Shown here one piece after another: positions 39,752-47,750 of a DNA stretch of 64,000 bases. The position numbers and the translations under genes were made by a program. This stretch comes from Nisaea sp. (GTDB lineage Bacteria; Pseudomonadota; Alphaproteobacteria; Thalassobaculales; Thalassobaculaceae), in NCBI RefSeq assembly GCF_034670185.1, contig NZ_JAXMNY010000005.1, positions 135,307 through 199,306 on the forward strand. The letters are read 5' to 3'. The notes under the pieces were generated by a model. It ran no database searches. It worked only from the letters and a program-made list of their open reading frames with translations, and was not told where the DNA came from. Position 1 is the stretch's first letter, and every line of letters starts with the position of its first letter.

Positions 39752-42736
39752 ATGACAGAGAAATTTCCTCAGGCGGGAGGTATTCCCGCTCGCATCATCC
39801 ACATAGCGCGCCATACTTCCGACAGGCATTGGCTGACATTACTTGGACCATCCGGCAAGGCAACTAGCCTGACCTATCGCGAGTTCCTTAGGCTCGCCAT
39901 GTGCTGGGCTCAAAGGTTTAAAGAACTGAAGCTCGCGCCGGGCAACACGATACTGATCCTACTGGATCATTCGGTAGATCTTTATACTGCACATTGCGGC
40001 GCCCTTATCTCCGGTCTCGTCCCGGCAATCTTTGCGCCACCGTCACCAAAACAGGACGAAGATTACTATTTCCAGTCGCTCGAACAGTTGATCACGACGT
40101 CCGGCGCGGCCGCCATTGTGACGATCGACGAACTCCACGCCCGCGTGAAGCCGCGATTATCCGCAGCGCTCACGGTTCCTGTACTCACCAAAAGATCCGA
40201 CACTCCGTCGAGCAACTGCATCCTTCCAGACAATCCGAACGCAACGGCGATCCTACAATATTCATCTGGCACTACCGGCCTGAAGAAAGGCGTTTCGTTT
40301 TCACATCTCAGCGTGCTCTGGCAGGTAGACCGCCATGCAAAGATGATTGGGCTGCAGGAGTCCGATACAATCGTTTCCTGGCTTCCTATCTATCACGATA
40401 TGGGCTTCGTGGCCTGTTACCTGACGCCGCTTCTCCGAGGTGTACCGCTGGTCGTCATGTCACCGTTCGACTGGGTAAAACGGCCAGCTATGTTCCTTGA
40501 AGCGATAGAGACATATCGTGGGACATATGCGTGGCAACCTAACTTTGCCTACAATTTTCTCTCCGCAAATGTTCCCCTGGACGCGTCCTACGACCTGTCA
40601 TCTATACGAAGATTGATTAATTGTTCTGAGCCGGCATTTGACGAATCGCATCGAACATTCATCGACCGTTTCAAAACTTCCGGTATCTCGGAAGAGAAGC
40701 TGGCCGTTAGCTACGCGATGGCGGAAAACGTCTTCGCCGTGACCGTTACCGACGCGAAGCAACCACCACGAGTAGAGCATATTGATGCCACGGAAATGCG
40801 GGACAACAGGCGGGCTGTGAAAGTATCTAAGGATGCTGCCGGCGCTAGGAGCGTGGTCTCCTGTGGCCGCCCTCTTCCCGAGACATCCATAAAAATCGTC
40901 AACCATCAAAGACGGCCACTGAAGAATGGATACCTCGGCGAAATAGCTATCCGATCACCAGGGCTGTTCATCGGCTATCAGGGGAACAAGGCAGCCACGA
41001 ATGCTGTACTCCATGACGGATGGTATTACACTGGAGACCTTGGCTACGCTTCTGAAGGAGAACTCTTCGTCGTAGGCCGGACAAAAGACACCATCATCGT
41101 TAGCGGGAAAAACATCTTTCCCGAAGATCTCGAACGGGCAGTGAGCCGCGTTAAGAACATCGTTCCGGGCCGCTGCGTCGCGTTCGGCGTCCATGACAGT
41201 GCCACGGGAACTGAGCGACTTGTCATCGTCGCCGAATCGAGAGAACGAAACAGCGATATTAGGTTGCGTCTTCGACAGAAAATTCGCGATAAGATAACTT
41301 CGGAAAATGACATTCCGGTCTATGACGTTGCCATCGCGGACCACATGTGGCTTGCCAAATCGACTTCGGGAAAAATCTCACGACAACGCAACAAGGAACG
41401 CTACCTCCGAGACCTTTACCGGCCGGCGGAAGATACCGCGCAGCAAGATGATTCTGCGGAGACAGACAATCTTCATGCAGCGACGCTGAAGACCACAATA
41501 TCAGCACTACGCGGTCAGATTGGCCCCTTCGCGGATAACGTCGGGCCCTCGACACGACTGATCTCATCCGGAATGGTCGACTCCCTCTCCCTCGCCGTTC
41601 TGTTTACAGCTCTGGAATCCCGGTTTGCCCTCTCGCTGCCCGAAACGGTAACGCAAGATATCGAGAAATTGGACACAGTGGATCAGATTGTCCTTGAGCT
41701 TGAGAAACTCAACGCCGACCCAAGGACCGTCCCCGTCACATCATCGATAGTGACAACCAATACGGATTGGCATGCTCGTATCTCTGCGGGCATTGGGGGC
41801 TGGAACGAGACCGTAGAGGAAATTGCTCCTCAGATGCGTGATGCATTGTCCCTCGGCGGAGCCGCCTCTGATACTGCGATTGCCATACGCTTGAAAGCCG
41901 GCCGCGGCTATGCAAGCCGGCCAAGTTTTCAGTCCAAGAGCCTTAACACAGACGAGAACGGCTTTCGGGTCACAATTATTGACGCTCAACTGGTTCCCCT
42001 GGATAAATTCCAGAACTCGGTCAAACGTCGAGGATATCTCTTCGGCAGCAGTTCATCCTTTGGTGTCGGCACGAGTTCCGATGCCAGTGTCTTGCACAAT
42101 CGCCTCAATGCTGTCGCCGGTCCGGATGACGTATTCTGGTTCAATCTTAGCTTGCGCGGATCAAACCTGAAAACCGAGATTGCTGCCGGTAGCATTCTGA
42201 ACGGCGAAACCGCCGACACGATTCTCTTTTTCTCCGGATTGAACGATTTCCGTTTTTTTTCCGACTTTGTTACCGGCTTGGAAGCCTCAAATGGCAAGGG
42301 AATGGCCGATACCGAGATCGATGCTCTTTATTCTGAGTTCATAAAGGAGCTCACCGAAGACATCCGAAGCGCTTCAGAACTTGCCACTTCTCTCAAAGCC
42401 TCAATACGATTCTGCCTGCAAGTCGGAATGCCCGCTCTCGATGCTCCCAAGCCCCTATCTGCGGAAGAGCGGAAATTGCGCGATGCCATGCACACGGAAA
42501 ACGCCGCCAAGTTCGGAGACTATTGGATAGTCACGGACCACTATGAAATACTGGTCAAGCGTTTCAGACAAGACCTAGCCTCCATTTGCCACAAATTGCA
42601 GGTCGATTTTTACGACCCTAACAACGCGCTCGAATTCCGGTCATCCGACTGGCTCTTTAATGATTTCTGGCATTATACGGACCAGGGGCACGATATCCTC
42701 TGCAAGCTGATTTCATCTAACCTGCTTCGCCCCTGA
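39752..42736 (+). CDS. Adenylation-ACP-SGNH fusion protein
   Basis: A 994-residue protein in three parts. Residues 1 to about 580 are an acyl-AMP ligase of the FAAL type: YSSGTTGLKKG near 169, YYTGDLGY near 428, GRTKDTIIVSGKN. A carrier-protein domain follows, with GMVDSLSL and the phosphopantetheine Ser near 611. From about 750 an SGNH-hydrolase-like domain follows: LFGSSSSFG (block I), FSGLNDF near 827 and DFWHYTDQGHD near 973 (block V, D-x-x-H). I infer that an acid is activated, loaded on the ACP and then transferred to the cluster's sugar by the SGNH part. It is last in the operon, 11 bases after the lactonase-like gene. Confidence 0.85.
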   Translation: MTEKFPQAGGIPARIIHIARHTSDRHWLTLLGPSGKATSLTYREFLRLAMCWAQRFKELKLAPGNTILILLDHSVDLYTAHCGALISGLVPAIFAPPSPKQDEDYYFQSLEQLITTSGAAAIVTIDELHARVKPRLSAALTVPVLTKRSDTPSSNCILPDNPNATAILQYSSGTTGLKKGVSFSHLSVLWQVDRHAKMIGLQESDTIVSWLPIYHDMGFVACYLTPLLRGVPLVVMSPFDWVKRPAMFLEAIETYRGTYAWQPNFAYNFLSANVPLDASYDLSSIRRLINCSEPAFDESHRTFIDRFKTSGISEEKLAVSYAMAENVFAVTVTDAKQPPRVEHIDATEMRDNRRAVKVSKDAAGARSVVSCGRPLPETSIKIVNHQRRPLKNGYLGEIAIRSPGLFIGYQGNKAATNAVLHDGWYYTGDLGYASEGELFVVGRTKDTIIVSGKNIFPEDLERAVSRVKNIVPGRCVAFGVHDSATGTERLVIVAESRERNSDIRLRLRQKIRDKITSENDIPVYDVAIADHMWLAKSTSGKISRQRNKERYLRDLYRPAEDTAQQDDSAETDNLHAATLKTTISALRGQIGPFADNVGPSTRLISSGMVDSLSLAVLFTALESRFALSLPETVTQDIEKLDTVDQIVLELEKLNADPRTVPVTSSIVTTNTDWHARISAGIGGWNETVEEIAPQMRDALSLGGAASDTAIAIRLKAGRGYASRPSFQSKSLNTDENGFRVTIIDAQLVPLDKFQNSVKRRGYLFGSSSSFGVGTSSDASVLHNRLNAVAGPDDVFWFNLSLRGSNLKTEIAAGSILNGETADTILFFSGLNDFRFFSDFVTGLEASNGKGMADTEIDALYSEFIKELTEDIRSASELATSLKASIRFCLQVGMPALDAPKPLSAEERKLRDAMHTENAAKFGDYWIVTDHYEILVKRFRQDLASICHKLQVDFYDPNNALEFRSSDWLFNDFWHYTDQGHDILCKLISSNLLRP

Positions 42737-42753
42737 TTTTCGCGTAGTGCTCC

Positions 42754-43335
42754 TTAGCTCTCGCTCTCCGCCGCCTTTGCCGCAGCGGCGCGCCTTTTCC
42801 GTTCTTTCCGAACCCAGAGCGGCGGTCCGAAGCTCGGTACCTTTTCCGGCTGCGGTTCCGTTGGTCCGCCCGGCATGACCGGTCGGCGGGCGAAATTGCC
42901 GGTGGATTGCAGCCGGTCATACATGACCAGCGCACCTGCCAGCCCGACATTGAGCGAGAATTTGGTTGGTATCTTCACGATGTGATCGCAGCGCGCCACC
43001 ATCTCTTCCGACAGACCGCCGCGCTCAGGTCCGAGCACATAAGCCGCGATTTTAGGGTGATGGAAACTCGGCAGCTCGACCGCGTCGTCGGTGATCTCGA
43101 TGCCGACCAGAGCGCAGCCTTTCGGTAGCAGCATGTCGCCGACCGTATCGAACTCATAGAACGGCAGACTGCCTGCTGTGCCGGACGTATCCGTCTGCTT
43201 GAGTTCGTGAACTGAAAGCGCCGCCTGGACGCTGAATACAAAACTGGCGCCGAAAGCGTGCGCCGTTCTGTAGATCGCGCCGACATTGCGGGACTTGCTG
43301 ATCCCCTCGACGCCCATTCCGAAATATCCTCGCAT
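42754..43335 (-). CDS. SpoU/TrmH-family RNA 2'-O-methyltransferase
   Basis: 193 residues. GISKSRNVGAIYRTAHAFGA is motif 1 and AAYVLGPERGGLSEEM followed by IPTKFSLNVGLAGALVMY covers motifs 2 and 3 of the knotted SPOUT fold. It methylates a ribose 2'-OH in tRNA or rRNA. The C-terminal tail is basic (VRKERKRRAAAAKAA). Start ATG 43335 (MRGYFGMG) is chosen by homology. It is convergent with the surface-sugar cluster, with an 17-bp gap, and marks its right edge. Confidence 0.88.
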   Translation of the reverse strand: MRGYFGMGVEGISKSRNVGAIYRTAHAFGASFVFSVQAALSVHELKQTDTSGTAGSLPFYEFDTVGDMLLPKGCALVGIEITDDAVELPSFHHPKIAAYVLGPERGGLSEEMVARCDHIVKIPTKFSLNVGLAGALVMYDRLQSTGNFARRPVMPGGPTEPQPEKVPSFGPPLWVRKERKRRAAAAKAAESES

Positions 43336-43439
43336 GGCGTCTCTGTTGCACAAACCCGTGCTCCAAGGCAAGTTGCCTTGAAGGTCAATTCACCGGCCGC
43401 GAGAGCCGGGAAAAGCCATGACAGACCAGGAGACGACCA

Positions 43440-44501
43440 ATGAGCCCGGACAGCCTCGCCGCTGACGACCGTATCGTGCGCACCCATATCTCGGAGGTTG
43501 ATGCAGCCCCCCTGCTCATTGAAGTCACACGCGGCGACATGGTCGAATCCGTGCATCGCGGGATCGTTTCCGTGGTCGATGCCAATGGCAAGGACGTGAT
43601 GACGCTTGGCGATGTCGAGCGCCCGACCTATCCACGCTCTGCCATCAAGCCGCTGCAGACCCTGCCGGTGATCGAAAGCGGTGCCGCCGACGCCTTCAAT
43701 CTGAGCGAGGCGGAAATCGCACTCTGCTGCGCGTCCCATCGCGGCGAGCCGATCCACGCAGACAAGGTGATCCCCTGGCTCGCCCGTCTCGGCCTCGGCG
43801 TCGATGATCTGGAATGCGGACCGCAACTGCCTTTCCACGAAGCATCCGCGCACGCCCTGATCAGGGCCGGCACCGAGCCAACCCGGGCGCATAACAACTG
43901 CTCCGGCAAGCATTCCGGCATGCTGACCACCGCCGTCCATCTCGGTGAGCCCACCAAGGGCTACACCGAAGCCGACCACCCCGTGCAGACCCGGCTGATC
44001 GAGCTGATCGGCGAGATGGGTGAGATGGACCTCTCGCGCACAGCGCGCGGTGTCGACGGCTGCGGCATCCCCGTCTTCGGCGCGCCCTTGCGCGGCGTCG
44101 CCTATGCCATGGCCCGCCTTGCCGCGCCGGATGCGCTCGGCGCCGACCGGGCCGCCGCCTGCCGCCGGATCGTCAAAGCCTGTGCTAACAATCCGCTTAT
44201 GCTCTCCGGCACCGACGCCTTCAATTCCGTGGTGCTGGCCGAAACCGGCGAGACCTGTTTGCTGAAGGGCGGGGCCGAGGGCTACTACACGGCAGCGCTG
44301 CCGGAAAAGGGACTTGGTGTGGCGATCAAGATAGACGATGGCGCAGGCCGGGCATCCGAGGCCGCCGTCCTTGCTGTGCTGGTCCGGCTCGGCGTGATCG
44401 ACGACGCACAAAAAGCCCGCATCGAAGCCACATGTTCACCGGAAGTCCGGAACTGGGCAGGCCGTCTTGTCGGTTTCATCCGGGCGACGCCCGCGTTCTG
44501 A
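43440..44501 (+). CDS. Asparaginase (PF06089-type)
   Basis: 353 residues. LIEVTRGDMVESVHRG at the N-terminus, RSAIKPLQTLPVIESGAA, CCASHRGEP, HNNCSGKHSGMLTT, VDGCGIPVFGAPL and the C-terminal LKGGAEGYY are features of the bacterial asparaginase family distinct from the AnsA/AnsB fold. It should hydrolyse L-asparagine to aspartate in the cytoplasm, since no signal peptide is visible. CCAGGAG lies upstream of ATG 43440. It is divergent from the methyltransferase gene. Confidence 0.9.
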   Translation: MSPDSLAADDRIVRTHISEVDAAPLLIEVTRGDMVESVHRGIVSVVDANGKDVMTLGDVERPTYPRSAIKPLQTLPVIESGAADAFNLSEAEIALCCASHRGEPIHADKVIPWLARLGLGVDDLECGPQLPFHEASAHALIRAGTEPTRAHNNCSGKHSGMLTTAVHLGEPTKGYTEADHPVQTRLIELIGEMGEMDLSRTARGVDGCGIPVFGAPLRGVAYAMARLAAPDALGADRAAACRRIVKACANNPLMLSGTDAFNSVVLAETGETCLLKGGAEGYYTAALPEKGLGVAIKIDDGAGRASEAAVLAVLVRLGVIDDAQKARIEATCSPEVRNWAGRLVGFIRATPAF

Positions 44502-44623
44502 CTAAAAAAACAGACTGTGGCAAAGATCACTGGCGAACAGACTATATAAAATCCAATATACCTTAACGATACTTAAGCGATCTTGGCTTTCTATCGTCCG
44601 GTGGGGAAATAGGATCCGGCATC

Positions 44624-45859
44624 ATGGCTAATGTCGACAGCGATCTGCTCGGAAATCTCGAGGGCCACTCTGTCGGCATCGAAGGGCAATACACCTCGGA
44701 TCATGGCACGGACGAGACGCGCTCGATCGACCTGCAGCGTGCCAGTCAGGGTGGACTAACCGTCCTCTCTTCCGATCTGCTCGGTTTCACCTGGACGACG
44801 ACGATCAATTATTCGTTCGACACTTCGTCCCTCGGCTACAGCAGTCTGGATTCCAGCTATCAGACGCAGTTCGAAGCCGCGATGGCGACATGGTCGAATG
44901 TCGCCGATATCACGTTCGTCGAAACCAATGCCGCCTCAGCGGATTGGGTTATCGCCTGGGAGCCGGATTCAGATGGCTCCGGCGGCGTTCTTGGGACCGC
45001 CTATTACATAGATGTCGGGCTAGACGGCAAGATGGTATCGGGGAGGGACTCGGTCACCATCTTCATGGATCAGGCAGACACGGAGTATTTCTTCACGACC
45101 GCTATCCACGAGGCCGGGCACGGGCTGGGGCTCGGCCACATCAACCATACGTCCTCGATTATGTCGACCTACCTCAACACCTCGCTCTCAAATATCACCA
45201 CCTACGATATTGAAGTTATCCAGTCACTCTATGGCGAAGTCGGGTCGACGATTGCCACGGCGACCGTCGGCACCAGTGATGCAGACAGTCTGTTCGGCAC
45301 ATCCGCAGCGGACATTATCAGTGGCGATAGCGGCAGCGACCTGATCTCGGGCGCCGCCGGCAACGATCTGATCTACGGCAACAAGAACACGGATTACCTC
45401 GTGGGCGGCGATGGAGACGACACCATTTTCGGAGGGCAGAACAACGGCCCCGAGAGTGGTTCTCCCCTGGCTCTACGCGAAGGAGCCGACACGGTTATCG
45501 GCGGCAACGGGAATGACATTCTTTACGGAAATCATGGCGGTGACCTGATCGTCGGGGACAGTGGCGCGGATACCATCTTCGGCGGGCAGGATTCAGATAC
45601 GATCTCCGGCGGCGCAGGATACGACGATCTCTATGGCAATCTGGGGCCTGACAAATTCCTCTATTCCGCAAGCAATGAAGGCTGGGATTACATCCACGGT
45701 TACGCGTCAGAAGACGCCATCCAGCTCTCAGGCGGCGTCACGGCGACAAGTGTGTCCGTGGACAGTTTCGGCGATACCGTGATCAACCTCAGCAGCGGCA
45801 CGCGGATCGATTTGATCGGATATTCCGACTCCAGCAGCGTCACTTTCGAGGTTATTTAG
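44624..45859 (+). CDS. Matrixin-like zinc metalloprotease with RTX repeats
   Basis: 411 residues. The N-terminal half is a metzincin: HEAGHGLGLGH (near residue 162, three His zinc ligands and catalytic Glu), followed by SSIMSTY as the Met-turn. From about residue 225 there are Gly/Asp-rich calcium-binding nonapeptides (GDSGSDLISGAAGNDLIYG and similar). There is no N-terminal signal peptide, consistent with export by a type I system using the C-terminal end. Many of the repeats use a YGN...GGQ variant also seen in the 856-residue RTX protein at 56635. No T1SS genes are in the window. Confidence 0.9.
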   Translation: MANVDSDLLGNLEGHSVGIEGQYTSDHGTDETRSIDLQRASQGGLTVLSSDLLGFTWTTTINYSFDTSSLGYSSLDSSYQTQFEAAMATWSNVADITFVETNAASADWVIAWEPDSDGSGGVLGTAYYIDVGLDGKMVSGRDSVTIFMDQADTEYFFTTAIHEAGHGLGLGHINHTSSIMSTYLNTSLSNITTYDIEVIQSLYGEVGSTIATATVGTSDADSLFGTSAADIISGDSGSDLISGAAGNDLIYGNKNTDYLVGGDGDDTIFGGQNNGPESGSPLALREGADTVIGGNGNDILYGNHGGDLIVGDSGADTIFGGQDSDTISGGAGYDDLYGNLGPDKFLYSASNEGWDYIHGYASEDAIQLSGGVTATSVSVDSFGDTVINLSSGTRIDLIGYSDSSSVTFEVI

Positions 45860-45957
45860 GCTCCTTCCAGCCGGTTTTCATGCATTTTTTCTTTGCGAGC
45901 CGCCCTCTCGCACGTTAGGAGATGCCGCGCGCTAAATTCCGAAAAGATTGATCAGTC

Positions 45958-47742
45958 ATGCACCGCTATCGCAGCCATACCTGTCACGATCTCCGCATCG
46001 ACCACGTCGGTGAAACGGTCCGCCTCTCCGGCTGGATCCATCGCCGTCGCGATCACGGTCAATTGGTCTTCATCGATCTGCGTGATCATTACGGTCTGAC
46101 GCAGTGCGTCGTCGACATCGAGGACGAGACCTTCAAGACAGTCGAGAAGCTCCGTGTCGAGAGCGTGGTGACGATTACCGGCCGCGTGGTCAAGCGCACC
46201 GACGAGACGATCAACGACAGGCTGCCGACCGGCCATATCGAACTTCGTATCGACGAGATCGAAGTCCAGTCCATCGCCGACGTGCTGCCGCTGCAGGTCA
46301 ATGCCGATGAGGACGCCGGCGAGGATACCCGCCTGCGCTACCGCTTCCTGGACCTGCGCCGCGAGCGTATCCACAACAACATCATGCTGCGCAGCAAGGT
46401 GATCTCCTCGATCCGCCGCCGCATGACCGACCAGAACTTCATGGAGTTCCAGACTCCGATCCTGACCGCTTCCTCGCCGGAAGGCGCGCGCGACTTCCTG
46501 GTGCCGTCGCGCCAGCATCCGGGCAAGTTCTACGCCCTGCCGCAAGCGCCGCAGCAGTTCAAGCAGTTGATCATGGTTTCTGGCTTCGACCGGTATTTCC
46601 AGATCGCTCCCTGCTTCCGCGACGAGGACAGCCGCGCCGACCGCTCTCCGGGCGAGTTCTACCAGCTCGATGTCGAGATGAGCTTCGTCGAGCAGGAAGA
46701 TGTCTTCCAGGCTATCGAGCCTGTCATGGCGGGCGTGTTCGAGGAATTCTCCGACTGGAAGGTGCCGGGCCCGTTCCCGCGCATCCCCTACAAGGAGTCG
46801 ATGCTCAAATACGGTAACGACAAGCCTGACCTGCGCATTCCGTTCGAGATCTCCGATGTGACCGAGATCTTCCGGGACAGCGATTTCGCCGTCTTCGCCA
46901 AGGTCATCGCCGGCGGCGGCGTGGTCCGCGCGGTGCCTGGTCCGAAATGCGGCAGCCGGGCGATCTGCGACCGGATGAATTCCTGGGCACAGGGCGAAGG
47001 CGCTCCGGGCATGGGTTACATCATCTTCGGTGACGGCGAGGCCCGCGGCCCTATCGCGAACCGCCTGACACCGGAAAAGATCGCGGAGCTGAAAGCACAG
47101 ACCGGCATGGGCGATGGCGATGCCATCTTCTTCTCCGCCGGCAAGGAAAGCGACGCCGCCAAGCTGGCCGGCACCGCCCGCGTGAAGCTCGGCAACGATC
47201 TCGACATCGTCGAGAAGGACACGTTCCGCCTTTGCTGGATCGTCGACTACCCGATGTTCGAGCTGGACGAAGCGACCGGCAAGATCGACTTCTCGCACAA
47301 CCCGTTCTCCATGCCGCAGGGCGGTCTTGAGGCACTGGAAACCCAGGAGCCGCTGGATATTCTGGCCTACCAGTACGACATCGTCTGCAACGGTATCGAG
47401 CTGAGCTCCGGCGCCATCCGGAACCATCTGCCGGAGGTCATGTACAAGGCCTTCGGGATTGCCGGCTACGAGCCGGAAGTTCTGGAAGACAAGTTCCGCG
47501 GCATGCTGAACGCCTTCAAGTACGGCGCCCCGCCTCACGGTGGCATCGCGCCGGGTATCGACCGTATCGTCATGATGCTGGCAAACGAGCCGAACATCCG
47601 CGAGGTCATCCTGTTCCCGCTGAACCAGCGGGCCGAGGATCTGATGATGGGCGCGCCGAGCGAAGCAGAGCCGCAGCATCTGAAGGAACTCAGCGTCCGT
47701 CTCGCCCTGCCGCCGAAGCCGGCAGCATCGGCCACCGAGTAA
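45958..47742 (+). CDS. aspS: Aspartyl-tRNA synthetase
   Basis: 594-residue class IIb synthetase. An N-terminal OB domain (VRLSGWIHRRRDHGQ) is followed by the catalytic core with motif 2 (CFRDEDSRADRSPGEF), a bacterial insertion domain, and motif 3 (GIAPGIDRIVMML). The length is usual. Whether it is discriminating for tRNA-Asp or also charges tRNA-Asn depends on the anticodon-binding region and on presence of AsnRS, which cannot be seen here. The TPR-GT2 gene starts 8 bases after its stop. Confidence 0.97.
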   Translation: MHRYRSHTCHDLRIDHVGETVRLSGWIHRRRDHGQLVFIDLRDHYGLTQCVVDIEDETFKTVEKLRVESVVTITGRVVKRTDETINDRLPTGHIELRIDEIEVQSIADVLPLQVNADEDAGEDTRLRYRFLDLRRERIHNNIMLRSKVISSIRRRMTDQNFMEFQTPILTASSPEGARDFLVPSRQHPGKFYALPQAPQQFKQLIMVSGFDRYFQIAPCFRDEDSRADRSPGEFYQLDVEMSFVEQEDVFQAIEPVMAGVFEEFSDWKVPGPFPRIPYKESMLKYGNDKPDLRIPFEISDVTEIFRDSDFAVFAKVIAGGGVVRAVPGPKCGSRAICDRMNSWAQGEGAPGMGYIIFGDGEARGPIANRLTPEKIAELKAQTGMGDGDAIFFSAGKESDAAKLAGTARVKLGNDLDIVEKDTFRLCWIVDYPMFELDEATGKIDFSHNPFSMPQGGLEALETQEPLDILAYQYDIVCNGIELSSGAIRNHLPEVMYKAFGIAGYEPEVLEDKFRGMLNAFKYGAPPHGGIAPGIDRIVMMLANEPNIREVILFPLNQRAEDLMMGAPSEAEPQHLKELSVRLALPPKPAASATE

Positions 47743-47750
47743 ATAAACAC

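Noticed and set aside
45952..47679. 575-codon open frame on the minus strand over aspS
   Set aside because: It is antisense to an intact aspS and results from high-GC codon bias; no motif was seen.
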